Shown here one piece after another: positions 33,615-44,848 of a stretch of DNA of 64,000 nt; position 1 is the stretch's first letter; each line of letters begins with the position of its first letter. The position numbers and the translations under genes were made by a program. The stretch is from Thiogranum sp. (GTDB taxonomy: Bacteria; Pseudomonadota; Gammaproteobacteria; DSM-19610), in the NCBI GenBank assembly GCA_030148805.1, contig JASBSS010000038.1, positions 20,363 through 84,362 on the forward strand. The letters are read 5' to 3'. The notes below the pieces were generated by a model that saw only the letters and a list, made by a program, of their open reading frames with translations, did no database searches and was not told the origin of the DNA.

Positions 33615-34019
33615 ATGGAGGAAATCGTTCTGCCACGCCAGTTGGTCAACCAGATATTGCACCAGGCACAGGCGTCTCCGGAAGTCGAAGTCTGCGGGCT
33701 AATCGCCGCGCGCGACGGGCGACCGGCGCGCGCGATTCCCATCGCCAATGTCTCGCCGCACCCCCAACGCCTGTTCGCCATGGACCCTGCCAGGCAGATC
33801 GCCGCCCAGCGGCGCATGCGCGAACAGGGGGAAACGCTCTTCGGCATCTATCACTCCCACCCCCACAGCCCCGCCGAACCCTCAGTTACCGACCTGCGCG
33901 AAGCCGGCTACCCCGAGGCGCTTTATCTCATCGTCTCGCTCAATACCCGCGGCGTGTTGGAGATGCGCGGCTTTCGCCTGCACGGCGACGCCGCGGTGCC
34001 GGTGCACCTGGAGATCTAG
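33615..34019 (+). CDS. JAMM/Mpn+ metalloprotease domain protein
   Basis: 134 residues. The complete JAMM zinc motif is present: upstream Glu in EVEVCGLIAA and HSHPHSPAEPSVTD (HxH-x7-SxxD). Bacterial stand-alone JAMM proteins (Mec+/CysO peptidase) trim ubiquitin-like sulfur carriers. The neighbouring moeB-like gene supports such a role. It converges on hslO with only 3 bases between stops. Substrate unknown. Confidence 0.88.
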   Translation: MEEIVLPRQLVNQILHQAQASPEVEVCGLIAARDGRPARAIPIANVSPHPQRLFAMDPARQIAAQRRMREQGETLFGIYHSHPHSPAEPSVTDLREAGYPEALYLIVSLNTRGVLEMRGFRLHGDAAVPVHLEI

Positions 34020-34022
34020 CGC

Positions 34023-34904
34023 TCAGTGCCGCGTCGGCGGCACCTCCGGCTGATCGGCGGCGGCGAACAGACGCTCGATGTCCACCGCATCGTAAGCGTA
34101 TTCCTGACGGCAGAACTCGCAGTTCACGCCCACCCTGCCCTGCTCGTTGAGGATGGCGCGCACCTCGTCGTAGCCAAGCCCCCGCAACATGTCCTCGGTG
34201 CGCTCTTTCGAACAGGAGCACCGGAAACTCAACGGCTGCGGCTCGAAGACCCGCACATCCTCCTCGTGGAACAGCCGCCGCAACAGGTCCCTGGCGGGCA
34301 GTTGCAACAGCTCCTCCCGGGTCAGGGTGTCGCCCAGGAAGACATCGCGGTTCCAGTCCTCGTCCTCCCCCTGACCGGCGGGCAGGCGCTGCAGCAGCAT
34401 CCCGCCGGCGCGCCCCTCGTCGGCGGCCAGCCACAAGCGCGTATCCAGCTGCTCCGAGCGGCGGAAATAGTCCTCCAGGGTGGCCGCCAGACTCGCCTGC
34501 TCGACCGCGACCAGACCCTGGTAACGGTCGCGGCCCTCGCCCGGGTCGATGGTGATGGTCAGGCGCGCGCCGGTGCCGACCTGGCGCTCCAACCCAGCGT
34601 CATCCACCTCGCCCTTCCAGTGCGCGAGCCCGCGCAGCGTGCCCTGCGCGGTGACCTCCACCAACAGCAGGCCGACCGGCCCGTCGCCCTGCAATTGCAG
34701 CTGCAAATAGCCGTCGATCTTGATCGTCGCCGACAGCAGCGCGGCCGCCGCCAGCGCTTCACCCAGCAGATTTCTCACCGCCGGCGGATAGGCCTGACGC
34801 TCCAGCACGGCCTGCCAGCTGGCGTCCAGATGGACCAGCTCGCCGCGCACGTCGGTGTGCTCGAACACGAAACGGTGCAGACAATCGGAATCGCGTGTGA
34901 CCAT
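34023..34904 (-). CDS. hslO: Hsp33 redox-regulated chaperone
   Basis: 293 residues from ATG 34904. The zinc centre that senses oxidation is visible as CSCSKE (CxC) and CEFCRQ (CxxC) in the C-terminal domain. The N-terminal domain has LGEALAAAALLSATIKIDGY. Under peroxide plus heat the cysteines form disulfides, unfolding the linker and activating holdase function. The gatB stop is 21 bases upstream on the same strand, so it may be co-transcribed from gatC. Confidence 0.95.
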   Translation of the reverse strand: MVTRDSDCLHRFVFEHTDVRGELVHLDASWQAVLERQAYPPAVRNLLGEALAAAALLSATIKIDGYLQLQLQGDGPVGLLLVEVTAQGTLRGLAHWKGEVDDAGLERQVGTGARLTITIDPGEGRDRYQGLVAVEQASLAATLEDYFRRSEQLDTRLWLAADEGRAGGMLLQRLPAGQGEDEDWNRDVFLGDTLTREELLQLPARDLLRRLFHEEDVRVFEPQPLSFRCSCSKERTEDMLRGLGYDEVRAILNEQGRVGVNCEFCRQEYAYDAVDIERLFAAADQPEVPPTRH

Positions 34905-34925
34905 GGGGAAACACCGGGCCTTGGG

Positions 34926-36368
34926 TCACTTGGCCAGCAGGCGTTTGAGAATCTTGTTCACCTCACCCGGATTGGCCTTGCCCTGGGTGGCCTTCATCAC
35001 CTGACCGACGAAATAGCCCAGCAGCTTCTCCTGCCCGCCCTGATATTGCTCCACCTGGGTGGGATTGGCCGCCAGCACCTCGCGCACGGCCTGCTCGATA
35101 GCCCCGCTGTCGGTGATCTGCTCGAGACCCTTGGCCGCGATCACCGTGTCGGCGTCGCCTTCCCCGGCCCACATCGCCTCGAACACCTGCTTGGCGATCT
35201 TCCCGGAGATGGTGCCGTCGCTGATACGCCGCAACAGGCCGCCCAGCTGCTGCGCCCCGACCGGGCTGGCGGTGATATCGCGGCCCTCCTTGTTCAGCTG
35301 ACCGGCCAGTTCACCCATCACCCAATTGGCCGCCAACTTGCCCTCGCCGCCGGCAGCCTGAACCGTCTGCTCGAAGAAATCCGCCAACTCACGGCTGGCG
35401 GTGAGGACGCCCGCATCGTAGCGCGACAGCCCGTACTCGGCGCCGAAGCGATCGCGGCGCGCGTCCGGCAATTCCGGCAAGCTGGCGGCGACCTGTTCGA
35501 TGAAGGCGGCATCGATCTCCAGCGGCAGCAGATCGGGATCGGGGAAGTAGCGGTAGTCGTTGGCCTCTTCCTTGCTGCGCATCGGCCGGGTCTCGTTCTT
35601 GTCGGCATCGTACAGGCGGGTTTCCTGCACGATTTCGCCACCGCCCTCCAGCCGGTCGATCTGGCGCTCGATTTCGTAGTTGATGGCGCGCTCGACAAAG
35701 CGGAAGGAATTGATGTTCTTGATTTCCGCGCGGGTACCGAACTCCGCCTGGCCCAGCGGCCTCACGGAGACGTTGGCGTCACAACGGAAGGAGCCCTCCT
35801 GCATATTGCCGTCGCAGATCTCCAGATAGCGCACCAGGGCATGGATTTTCTTCATGTAGGCGACCGCCTCGGCCGCCGAACGCATATCCGGCTCGGAGAC
35901 GATTTCCAGCAGCGGCGTGCCGGCGCGGTTCAGATCGATACCCGTTTCGCCGTGAAAGTCCTCGTGCAGCGACTTGCCGGCATCCTCTTCCAGGTGCGCG
36001 CGGGTGATACCGATGCGCTTGCTGCCGCCGTCTTCCAGGTCGATGTCCAGATACCCACCGTGCACCACGGGCAGCTCGAACTGGCTGATCTGGTAGCCCT
36101 TGGGCAGGTCGGGATAGAAATAATTCTTGCGCGCGAACACCGAGCGCGGCGCCACGGTCGAATGCGTCGCCAGGCCGAACTTCGCCGCCATGCGCACCAC
36201 CTCGGCGTTCAACACCGGGAGAACGCCCGGCAGGCCGAGATCGACCGCGCAGGCCTGGGTATTGGGCGCCGCGCCATAGGCGGTCGGGGCGCCGGAGAAG
36301 ATCTTACTTCTGGTGGCCAGCTGAGCGTGGATCTCCAGCCCGATGACGGCTTCCCATTGCATGTTCAA
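34926..36368 (-). CDS. gatB: Asp/Glu-tRNA amidotransferase subunit B
   Basis: 480 residues, standard length. The kinase/glutamyl-phosphate domain opens with [40 protein letters not shown] and the helical YqeY-like tail (residues 330-480) complete GatB. With GatA and GatC it converts misacylated Asp-tRNA-Asn or Glu-tRNA-Gln to the amide. It is encoded C-A-B with 18-19-base gaps. Its presence suggests a missing AsnRS or non-discriminating AspRS in this organism. Confidence 0.96.
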   Translation of the reverse strand: MNMQWEAVIGLEIHAQLATRSKIFSGAPTAYGAAPNTQACAVDLGLPGVLPVLNAEVVRMAAKFGLATHSTVAPRSVFARKNYFYPDLPKGYQISQFELPVVHGGYLDIDLEDGGSKRIGITRAHLEEDAGKSLHEDFHGETGIDLNRAGTPLLEIVSEPDMRSAAEAVAYMKKIHALVRYLEICDGNMQEGSFRCDANVSVRPLGQAEFGTRAEIKNINSFRFVERAINYEIERQIDRLEGGGEIVQETRLYDADKNETRPMRSKEEANDYRYFPDPDLLPLEIDAAFIEQVAASLPELPDARRDRFGAEYGLSRYDAGVLTASRELADFFEQTVQAAGGEGKLAANWVMGELAGQLNKEGRDITASPVGAQQLGGLLRRISDGTISGKIAKQVFEAMWAGEGDADTVIAAKGLEQITDSGAIEQAVREVLAANPTQVEQYQGGQEKLLGYFVGQVMKATQGKANPGEVNKILKRLLAK

Positions 36369-36386
36369 ACCTCTGCGCTCATGGCT

Positions 36387-37844
36387 TCAGTCGGCGAAAC
36401 CGGCCGGCAGCCGGCGGTGCCAGTCGGTGACTTGTTGGTAACGGTGGGCGACGTTCAACAGCCGGCCCTCGGCGAAATAATTGCCGATCAGTTGCAAGCC
36501 GACCGGCAGCCCGTCGACGAACCCCGCCGGGATCGACAGCGCCGGCAGGCCCGCGAGGTTGACGGCGATGGTATAGATATCGGACAGATACATGCTGACC
36601 GGATCGCCGGCCTTTTCGCCCAGGCGGAACGCCGGCGCCGGGGCGGTGGGACTGAGGATGACGTCCACCTCGGAAAAAGCGCGGGTGAAATCGTCGCGGA
36701 TCAGGCGCCGCACCTGCTGGGCCTTGAGATAATAGGCATCATAGTAGCCGGCCGACAGCGCGTAGGTGCCCACCAGGATACGCCGCTTGACCTCGGCGCC
36801 GAAACCTTCGCCGCGCGAGCGCACATACAGATCCTCGAGATCGCGCGGATTCTCGCACCGATAGCCGAAGCGCACACCGTCCATGCGCGACAGATTGGAC
36901 GAGCATTCGGCCGGCGCGACGACATAATAGGCCGGCACCGACAGGGCCGCGTTGGGCAGGCTGATGTCCCGGATCTCGGCGCCGAGACGGCGATACTCCT
37001 CCACCGCCGCGGCCACCGCGGCGGCGACGCCCGCATCCAGGCCGTCGCCGAAATACTCCTTTGGCAGGCCGATGGTCAGTCCGGCAAGGTCCCGCTCCAG
37101 CTCGGCGCTGTAGTCTTCCAGTGGCCGCTCCAGGCTGGTGGAATCGCGCGGATCGAACCCGGACATCGCCTGCAGCAAGGCCGCGGCGTCGGCGGCACTG
37201 GCGGCAAAGGCCCCACCCTGGTCGAGACTGGAAGCGAAGGCGATCATGCCGTAGCGCGACACCCGGCCATAAGTGGGCTTGATGCCGGTGATGCCACACA
37301 AGGCCGCCGGCTGGCGGATCGAACCGCCGGTGTCCGTGCCGGTCGCCAGCGGCGCCAATCGGGCGGCCACCGCGGCGGCCGAACCGCCGGAGGATCCGCC
37401 GGGCACGCGCTGCGTGTCCCAGGGGTTTTTCACCGGGCCATAGAAACTGGTCTCGTTGGACGAACCCATGGCGAATTCGTCCATGTTGGTCTTGCCCAGC
37501 ATGACCGCGCCGGCCGCCTTGAGCTTTTCGCTCACCGTCGCGTCATACGGGGCGATGAAGTTGTCCAGCATGCGCGAGCCGCAGCTGGTGCGTACACCCT
37601 GGGTGCAGAAGATATCCTTGTGCAGGTAAGGGATACCGGTCAGCGGCCCCGCGTCGCCGGCCCGCAGCCGGCGGTCGGCCTCGCGGGCCTCGCTCAGGGC
37701 CTGCTCGGCGCTCAGGGTGATCAGGCAGTTCAACTGGCCGTCGAAGCGCTCGATGCGCTCAAGAAAACAACGGGTCAGCTCTTCGCTGCTGTACTCGTTG
37801 CCGCGCAGACCCGCTGCGAGTTCGGAAATCGTCTTCTGAAACAT
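36387..37844 (-). CDS. gatA: Asp/Glu-tRNA amidotransferase subunit A
   Basis: 485 residues. An amidase-signature enzyme that releases ammonia from glutamine. The catalytic Ser-cisSer-Lys is recognisable: Lys in [11 protein letters not shown], the serine loop [15 protein letters not shown], and the nucleophile in [32 protein letters not shown] is characteristic. It is 12 bases after gatC and 18 before gatB, co-transcribed. Confidence 0.96.
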   Translation of the reverse strand: MFQKTISELAAGLRGNEYSSEELTRCFLERIERFDGQLNCLITLSAEQALSEAREADRRLRAGDAGPLTGIPYLHKDIFCTQGVRTSCGSRMLDNFIAPYDATVSEKLKAAGAVMLGKTNMDEFAMGSSNETSFYGPVKNPWDTQRVPGGSSGGSAAAVAARLAPLATGTDTGGSIRQPAALCGITGIKPTYGRVSRYGMIAFASSLDQGGAFAASAADAAALLQAMSGFDPRDSTSLERPLEDYSAELERDLAGLTIGLPKEYFGDGLDAGVAAAVAAAVEEYRRLGAEIRDISLPNAALSVPAYYVVAPAECSSNLSRMDGVRFGYRCENPRDLEDLYVRSRGEGFGAEVKRRILVGTYALSAGYYDAYYLKAQQVRRLIRDDFTRAFSEVDVILSPTAPAPAFRLGEKAGDPVSMYLSDIYTIAVNLAGLPALSIPAGFVDGLPVGLQLIGNYFAEGRLLNVAHRYQQVTDWHRRLPAGFAD

Positions 37845-37856
37845 GGCCTATCCGGT

Positions 37857-38144
37857 TTATTCGATGACTTTGGGCACCAGATACAGGCCGGCCTCGACGC
37901 GCGGCGCGATCTGCTGGAACTGATCGCGACAGTCGGCTTCCGTGACTTCGTCGGGGCGCAGGCGCTGGCAGGCGTCCAGCGGGTGCGCCAGGGGCGCGAC
38001 ACCTTCGGTGTCGACCTGCTCGAGCTGCTCGACGAACGCCAGGATAGCGGACAGATTGCTGGCATAACTCTCAAACTCGCCCGCGTCCACGCCCAGGCGC
38101 GCCAGGTGGGCGATGCGGCCGACGGCTTCTTTATCCAGTGACAT
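37857..38144 (-). CDS. gatC: Asp/Glu-tRNA amidotransferase subunit C
   Basis: 95 residues. It stabilises the GatA-GatB interface. The helical N-terminus (LDKEAVGRIAHLARLGVD) and the C-terminal IAPRVEAGLYLVPKVIE are typical. It is first gene of the gatCAB operon, divergent from mreB with a 176-base promoter region. Confidence 0.94.
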   Translation of the reverse strand: MSLDKEAVGRIAHLARLGVDAGEFESYASNLSAILAFVEQLEQVDTEGVAPLAHPLDACQRLRPDEVTEADCRDQFQQIAPRVEAGLYLVPKVIE

Positions 38145-38270
38145 GCGTTGATCTCGATTGGCGACTGCGACGAAAAGGCGAAAGGTAGCATATTTGCCCC
38201 ACCGGTGGGTATGCGCGCCATCCCGGCCCGATCGGCGCCAAGCCGTAATCCGCTTGCCCGTTCCGGTCCC

Positions 38271-39367
<1,097 letters not shown>

Positions 39368-39461
39368 TCCAGGCGTCGCGCGAAACCAGCACAACCGGGA
39401 CCGACAAACAGGAGCTCAGTAACCCAAGGCGGTCGTCGACCCGTCGAGCAAGAGGCGCACC

Positions 39462-40364
39462 ATCAAACAGATCTTTACAGCCGGCCCTCCCTTGTTTGCA
39501 CGCCTGCTGGCCCTGGCTTCACTCTCGCTGGTCCTGATGACGGTGGATCATCGCCAGCACCACCTCGACAGCGTGCGCGCGGCCCTGTCGGTGGCGGTCT
39601 ACCCGCTACAGTGGCTGGTGGATCTGCCGGTATCCACGGGCGAGTGGTTTCGCGAGTCGCTGGCCACCCGCCGCGACCTGCAGGAGGAAAACGCCAGTCT
39701 GCGCACCCAGCAACTGGTGCTCAACACCCAACTGCAGAAACTCGAATCCCTGGAAGCCGAAAACATGCGCCTGCGGGCGTTGCTAGATTCGTCCTTCCAG
39801 GTCGGCAAACGCCCCATGCTGATCGCCGAGTTGCTCTCGGTGGACATGGACCCCTATCGCCACCAGGTCGAAATCAACAAAGGCAGCCTCGATCGGCTCT
39901 ACGAAGGCCAACCGTTGCTCGACAGCCGCGGCATCATGGGCCAGCTGATCCACGTCGGGCCGTTCTCGGCCACCGCCATGCTGATCACCGACCCCAGCCA
40001 CGCCATCCCGGTGCAGATCAACCGCACCGGGCTGCGCACCATCGCCCTGGGCACCGGCAGCATCGACCGGCTCGACCTGCCCCATATTCCGACCAACGCC
40101 GACGTGCGCGTGGGCGACCTGCTGGTCAGCTCCGGACTCGGCGGACGCTTTCCGCCCGGCTATCCCGTGGCCGAGGTGGTCTCCGTGGAGCAGGATCCAG
40201 GCAATACCTTCTCCAAGGTGGTGGCGCGCCCGCGCGCCAATCTGGATCGCAGCCGCGAAGTGCTGCTGGTATGGCCACCGGACATGGCCGCGCCGACCAG
40301 TCTGCCGCAACCGCCACCGGCGACACCCGCGCAAGACACCCCCGGCGAAGCGACGCGACCATGA
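39462..40364 (+). CDS. mreC: Rod-shape protein MreC, apparent ATC start
   Basis: 300 residues if begun at ATC 39462; the first conventional codon is TTG 39492. Upstream codons encode IKQIFTAGPPLFARL, matching the usual MreC N-terminus (…IF..GP.L..RL), and AAGAGG lies 7 bases before the ATC. One transmembrane segment (about 13-30), a coiled coil (about 60-105, LQEENASLRTQQLVLNTQLQ), and the periplasmic beta domain (ADVRVGDLLVSSGLGGRFPP). The tail is Pro/Thr-rich. It bridges MreB, PBP2 and RodA. The stop overlaps mreD (ATGA). Confidence 0.92.
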   Translation: MKQIFTAGPPLFARLLALASLSLVLMTVDHRQHHLDSVRAALSVAVYPLQWLVDLPVSTGEWFRESLATRRDLQEENASLRTQQLVLNTQLQKLESLEAENMRLRALLDSSFQVGKRPMLIAELLSVDMDPYRHQVEINKGSLDRLYEGQPLLDSRGIMGQLIHVGPFSATAMLITDPSHAIPVQINRTGLRTIALGTGSIDRLDLPHIPTNADVRVGDLLVSSGLGGRFPPGYPVAEVVSVEQDPGNTFSKVVARPRANLDRSREVLLVWPPDMAAPTSLPQPPPATPAQDTPGEATRP

Positions 40365-40849
40365 ATCTCCACCGGCATCACGGCGGCATCATCATCATAC
40401 TGAGTTTCGCGCTCGCCATGCTGTTGACCATTGTGCCGCTGCCCGAGGGGCTGCGCACCCTGCGACCGGACTGGGTGACGCTGACTTTGATATTCTGGTG
40501 TCTGGTGCTGCCCTATCGCGTCAGCGTCGGCTCCGGCTTCGTCGTCGGCCTGTTACTCGATACCCTCAGCGGCACCCTGCTGGGCGAACATGCCCTGTCG
40601 CTCAGCCTGATCGCCTACCTGTGCGTGCGCCTGCACCAGCGCATCCGTGTCTACCCGATGTGGCAGCAGGCGCTGACGGTGGTGGTGTTTCTGGTCCTGC
40701 ACCAGCTGCTGACCCTGTGGATCGACAGCGTCATCGGTCGGCCGCTGCCGAGCCTGGGATATTGGCTGCCGTCGCTGATCGGCGGTCTGCTGTGGCCGCT
40801 GATCTATCATCTGCTGACGTCGCTGCGCGTCAATTTCTCGGTCCAGTGA
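40361..40849 (+). CDS. mreD: Rod-shape protein MreD
   Basis: 162 residues with about five hydrophobic helices. ATG 40361 overlaps the mreC stop. The N-terminus is MNLHRHHGGIIIILSFALAM. LRPDWVTLTLIFWCLVLPYR and GSGFVVGLLLDTLSGTLLGE are the family segments. It is an inner-membrane partner of MreC in rod-shape maintenance. mrdA begins 9 bases downstream. Confidence 0.94.
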   Translation: MNLHRHHGGIIIILSFALAMLLTIVPLPEGLRTLRPDWVTLTLIFWCLVLPYRVSVGSGFVVGLLLDTLSGTLLGEHALSLSLIAYLCVRLHQRIRVYPMWQQALTVVVFLVLHQLLTLWIDSVIGRPLPSLGYWLPSLIGGLLWPLIYHLLTSLRVNFSVQ

Positions 40850-40858
40850 GGCGGTCGC

Positions 40859-42706
40859 TTGCGCGTTACCATCAAGGACTACCTGTTCGAGAGCCGATTG
40901 TTCATGCGCCGCTCGGTCCAGGCGCTGGTGTTCGCCGCGTTGTTGATCGCGGCGCTGATCGGGCGGCTGGTCTACCTCCAGGTGCTGGCCCACGAACACT
41001 TCACCACGCTCTCGGACGACAACCGCATCAAGATCCTGCCGCTGCCACCCAACCGCGGTCTGATCTTCGATCGCAACGGCATCATCCTGGCCGACAATCT
41101 GCCCTCCTACCGCCTGGAAATCACCCCCGAGCAGGTCCACGACATGCAGGGGACGCTCGACGAGTTGGGCAAGCTGATCACCATCCGCGACGTGGACCGC
41201 AAGCGCTTTGACAAATTGCGCGCCCGCACCCCCTCGTTCAAACCGGTACCGTTGCGCTTCCACCTGAGTGACGAGGAGGTGGCGCGCTTTGCCATCGATC
41301 GCCACCGCTTTCCCGGCGTCGACATCGTCGCCGGTCTGTCACGGCACTACCCCCATGGGCCGCTGGCCGCCCACGCGCTCGGCTATGTCGGTCGCATCGA
41401 CGAGCGCGACCTGCAGCGTATCGACGCCTCGAACTACAGCGGCACCACGCATATCGGCAAGGTCGGCGTGGAGAAGACCTATGAAGCGGTGCTGCACGGA
41501 AAGGTCGGCTACCGGCAGGTGGAGACCAACGCCGAAGGCCGTGTCCTGCGCACCCTGGTGCGCACGCCGCCGCTGCCGGGAGAGAACCTCTATCTGACGC
41601 TGGACGCCGAACTCCAGCACGTCGCCGAACAGGCCTTCGGCAGCCACAGCGGCGCGGCGGTGGCCATCAACCCGGATACTGGCGGCATCCTGGCGTTCGT
41701 GAGTCAGCCCACCTACGATCCGAATTTGTTCGTTAACGGCATCGACACGGACACCTACAAGGCGCTGCGCGACGACGACGATCAGCCGCTGTTCAACCGC
41801 GCCCTGCGCGGCCAGTATCCGCCCGGCTCCACCCTCAAGCCTTTCGTCGGCCTGGGGGGACTGGAACAGGGCATCACCACCGAACACGCCCACACCTACT
41901 GCCCCGGTTTCTACCAGCTCCCGGGCAAGGACCGGCGCTACCGCGACTGGAAGCGCACGGGACACGGCACGGTGGATCTGTCCAGCGCCATCGCCGAATC
42001 CTGCGATGTCTATTTTTATGACCTCGCCCTGTCCATGGGAATCGACCGCCTGCACAGCTATCTGTCGCAATTCGGCTTCGGGCAGCGCAGCGATATCGAT
42101 ATCAGCGGGGAACTGCCCGGCCTGATGCCCTCGCGCGAGTGGAAGCGCGCCACCCGGCATCAGCCCTGGTTCCCCGGCGAAACCCTGATCACGGGCATCG
42201 GTCAGGGCTTCGTGCTGACCACGCCCATCCAACTGGCCAGCGCCACCGCGACCCTGGCGAAGTACGGGCAACGCATGAAGCCGCACATCGTCGCCTCGAC
42301 CCAGAAAAGCGACGATCCCTCGTTGACGCCGCTGCCAAACGATCCGCTGCTGTACATTCCCATTGAAGAGCGCGAACATTGGCACGCCGTGATCGAGGCC
42401 ATGCACGAAGTCGTCCAGGGCAGGCACGGAACCGCGCGCAAGGTCGGGGAGAACGCACCTTATCAATTCGCCGGCAAGACCGGCACGGCACAGGTGTTTG
42501 GACTCAAGGAAGAGGAGAAATACGACGCCGCCAAGCTGGAGGAGAAGTTGCGCGACCACTCGTTGTTCATCGCCTTCGCGCCGCTGGAAAAACCCAAGAT
42601 CGCCGTGGCCGTGATCGTCGAGAACGGCGGCAGCGGCAGCGCCGTGGCCGCGCCGATCGCGCGCACCATCCTGGATGCCTACCTGAAAATGCCGGAAACA
42701 CCATGA
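40859..42706 (+). CDS. mrdA: Penicillin-binding protein 2 (peptidoglycan transpeptidase)
   Basis: 615 residues from TTG 40859, with GAGG 7 bases upstream. A single N-terminal anchor (about 17-38), then the PBP dimer domain (DNRIKILPLPPNRGLIFDRN). The transpeptidase active site: PGSTLKP (Ser-x-x-Lys), SCD, and FAGKTGTAQ (KTG). It cross-links lateral-wall peptidoglycan with RodA. The stop overlaps rodA (ATGA). Confidence 0.96.
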   Translation: MRVTIKDYLFESRLFMRRSVQALVFAALLIAALIGRLVYLQVLAHEHFTTLSDDNRIKILPLPPNRGLIFDRNGIILADNLPSYRLEITPEQVHDMQGTLDELGKLITIRDVDRKRFDKLRARTPSFKPVPLRFHLSDEEVARFAIDRHRFPGVDIVAGLSRHYPHGPLAAHALGYVGRIDERDLQRIDASNYSGTTHIGKVGVEKTYEAVLHGKVGYRQVETNAEGRVLRTLVRTPPLPGENLYLTLDAELQHVAEQAFGSHSGAAVAINPDTGGILAFVSQPTYDPNLFVNGIDTDTYKALRDDDDQPLFNRALRGQYPPGSTLKPFVGLGGLEQGITTEHAHTYCPGFYQLPGKDRRYRDWKRTGHGTVDLSSAIAESCDVYFYDLALSMGIDRLHSYLSQFGFGQRSDIDISGELPGLMPSREWKRATRHQPWFPGETLITGIGQGFVLTTPIQLASATATLAKYGQRMKPHIVASTQKSDDPSLTPLPNDPLLYIPIEEREHWHAVIEAMHEVVQGRHGTARKVGENAPYQFAGKTGTAQVFGLKEEEKYDAAKLEEKLRDHSLFIAFAPLEKPKIAVAVIVENGGSGSAVAAPIARTILDAYLKMPETP

Positions 42707-43827
42707 GCCCCTATCTGGACAGTCACCGGGAAGACGCCAGTCGACGCGACTGGCAGCACAGCCTGCACCTCGACGCCATGCTGCTGTTCAGCCTGATCGC
42801 GTTGTCGACGCTGGGGCTGTTCGTGCTCTACAGTTCGGCCGGCGGCGACGATCAACTGATCGTGCGCCAGGGCATCCGCCTGGCCATCGCCTTCACCGCG
42901 ATGGCCCTGGTCGCGCGGATGCCCACGCAGTGGCTCGAACGCTGGACGCCCTGGCTCTATGGCGTGGGGCTGTTGCTGTTGGCGGCGGTGCTCGCTTTCG
43001 GCGACGTCGGCAAGGGGGCGCAACGCTGGCTGGACCTGGGGTTCGTGCGCTTCCAACCCTCCGAGATGATGAAGCTCGCCGTACCGATGATGGTCGCCTG
43101 GTATCTGGCCGACAAGCGCCTGCCGCCGTCGCCGGCACACCTGCTGGTGGCCGGCGCCCTGATCGTGGTGCCGGTACTGCTGATCGCCAAGCAGCCGGAT
43201 CTGGGCACCTCGCTGCTGATCGCCTCCTCGGGCTTCTTTGTGCTGTTTCTGGCGGGCCTGTCGTGGAAACTGCTTGGGGGCCTGACCGTGCTGGCCGGCG
43301 CCGGCGCGCCGGTGCTGTGGCATTTCATGCACGATTATCAACGCCAGCGCGTCATCACTTTTCTCGACCCCGAACAGGATCCGCTGGGGGCCGGCTATCA
43401 CATCATCCAGTCTAAAATCGCCATCGGTTCCGGCGGCATCTTCGGCAAAGGCTGGCTCAACGGCACCCAGGCACACCTGGAATTCCTGCCCGAGCGCTCC
43501 ACCGACTTCATTTTCGCCGTCCTCGGGGAGGAATTCGGCCTGCTCGGCATTCTGGTGCTGCTGGTGATCTACAGCACCATCATCGTGCGCTGCATCTACA
43601 TCGCCACCCAGGCGCAGGACACGTACAGCCGGCTGCTGGGCGGCAGCCTGGCGATGACCTTCTTTATCTATATTATTGTCAATACGGGCATGGTGACCGG
43701 GCTGCTGCCGGTGGTGGGGCTACCGCTGCCGCTGGTGAGCTACGGCGGCACGTCGATGGTGACGCTGATGGCAGGTTTCGGTATCCTCATGTCCATACAC
43801 ACGCACAGGAAACTGCTGCCGACCTGA
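42703..43827 (+). CDS. mrdB: Rod-shape glycosyltransferase RodA
   Basis: 374 residues from ATG 42703, with about ten transmembrane helices. SEDS family polymerase partner of PBP2. Signatures: GKGAQRWLDLGFVRFQPSE, AKQPDLGTSLLI, KIAIGSGGIFGKGWLNGTQA, FLPERSTDFIFAVLGEEFG (the catalytic Asp/Glu region), and GLPLPLVSYGGTSM. It is followed 13 bases later by mltB. Confidence 0.96.
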   Translation: MSPYLDSHREDASRRDWQHSLHLDAMLLFSLIALSTLGLFVLYSSAGGDDQLIVRQGIRLAIAFTAMALVARMPTQWLERWTPWLYGVGLLLLAAVLAFGDVGKGAQRWLDLGFVRFQPSEMMKLAVPMMVAWYLADKRLPPSPAHLLVAGALIVVPVLLIAKQPDLGTSLLIASSGFFVLFLAGLSWKLLGGLTVLAGAGAPVLWHFMHDYQRQRVITFLDPEQDPLGAGYHIIQSKIAIGSGGIFGKGWLNGTQAHLEFLPERSTDFIFAVLGEEFGLLGILVLLVIYSTIIVRCIYIATQAQDTYSRLLGGSLAMTFFIYIIVNTGMVTGLLPVVGLPLPLVSYGGTSMVTLMAGFGILMSIHTHRKLLPT

Positions 43828-43840
43828 ACAGGGACATCCG

Positions 43841-44848
43841 GTGTCAAAATTTCGCGAAACACTCACATGGTTCGGTCTGATGACCAGCCTGCTGCTGGCC
43901 ACCCCGGGTTGCGCCGGCGATTTCGACGACAACGCCGAGGTACGCGCGTTCATTGACGAAATGGTGCAGCAACACCAGTTTTCGCGCGAACAACTGGCGG
44001 ATCTGTTCGCCCACGCGCGCAAACGCGAGGACATTCTCGAGGCGATCGCGCGGCCGGCGGAAAAAACCAAGCCCTGGTACGAATACCGCAAAATCTTTCT
44101 CACCCCCGAGCGCATCAGCGGCGGGGTGGAGTTCTGGCAGGAAAACGCCGCCATTTTGCAGCGTGCCGCCAAACAGTTCGAGGTCGATCCGGCCATCATC
44201 GTGGCCATCATCGGGGTCGAAACCCGCTACGGCAAGCATACTGGTTCCTATCGCGTGATCGACGCCCTGTCCACCCTGGCGTTCGCCTATCCGCCACGGG
44301 CCAAGTTTTTCCGCTCGGAACTCGAACAGTTCCTGATCCTCACCCGTGAAGAAGATGTCGATGTGCGGGAAGTCAAGGGCTCCTACGCCGGCGCCATGGG
44401 CTACGGGCAGTTCATTCCGTCGAGTTATCGCAACTACGCCGTCGACTTCAGCGGTGACGGCAAACGCAATCTGTGGAACGATCTGGAAGACATCATCGGC
44501 AGCGTCGCCAACTATTTCCACCGCCATGGCTGGAAGGCCGGCGAACCGGTCGGCGCCAAGGTGACGGCCGGCCAAGGCGCCAAGAACATACAGGCTTCGG
44601 AAAACCTGAAACCCGGCAAGACCACCGCCGGTGAGTTCGCCGCCAAGGGCCTGAAGACGACACCGAAACTGCCGGCGGGAGAAGCGGTGGCCCTGCTGGA
44701 ACTGGAGCAGCCCGACGGGCCGGAATACTGGCTGACGGGCAACAACTTCTATGTCATCACCCGCTACAACCGCAGCCCTTTATACGCCATGGCGGTCTTT
44801 CAGCTGAGCGAAGCGATTCGGGATGCCTACCAGCAGACGCAGCGCTGA
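43841..44848 (+). CDS. mltB: Lytic transglycosylase MltB
   Basis: 335 residues from GTG 43841. The N-terminal segment (FGLMTSLLLATPGCAGD) is a signal peptide with a Cys that could be lipidated. The catalytic Glu is in IIVAIIGVETRYGKHTGSYR. The SYAGAMGYGQFIPSSY block and SGDGKRNLWN are family signatures. It cuts the glycan strand to 1,6-anhydro-MurNAc. It overlaps the rlpA start by 26 bases. Confidence 0.94.
   Translation: MSKFRETLTWFGLMTSLLLATPGCAGDFDDNAEVRAFIDEMVQQHQFSREQLADLFAHARKREDILEAIARPAEKTKPWYEYRKIFLTPERISGGVEFWQENAAILQRAAKQFEVDPAIIVAIIGVETRYGKHTGSYRVIDALSTLAFAYPPRAKFFRSELEQFLILTREEDVDVREVKGSYAGAMGYGQFIPSSYRNYAVDFSGDGKRNLWNDLEDIIGSVANYFHRHGWKAGEPVGAKVTAGQGAKNIQASENLKPGKTTAGEFAAKGLKTTPKLPAGEAVALLELEQPDGPEYWLTGNNFYVITRYNRSPLYAMAVFQLSEAIRDAYQQTQR

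Noticed and set aside
34026..38141. A 1371-codon open frame on the plus strand opposite hslO, gatB, gatA and gatC
   Set aside because: It is a shadow of GC-rich genes on the other strand; the composition is His/Gln/Arg-rich with no domain, and the minus-strand genes are certain.
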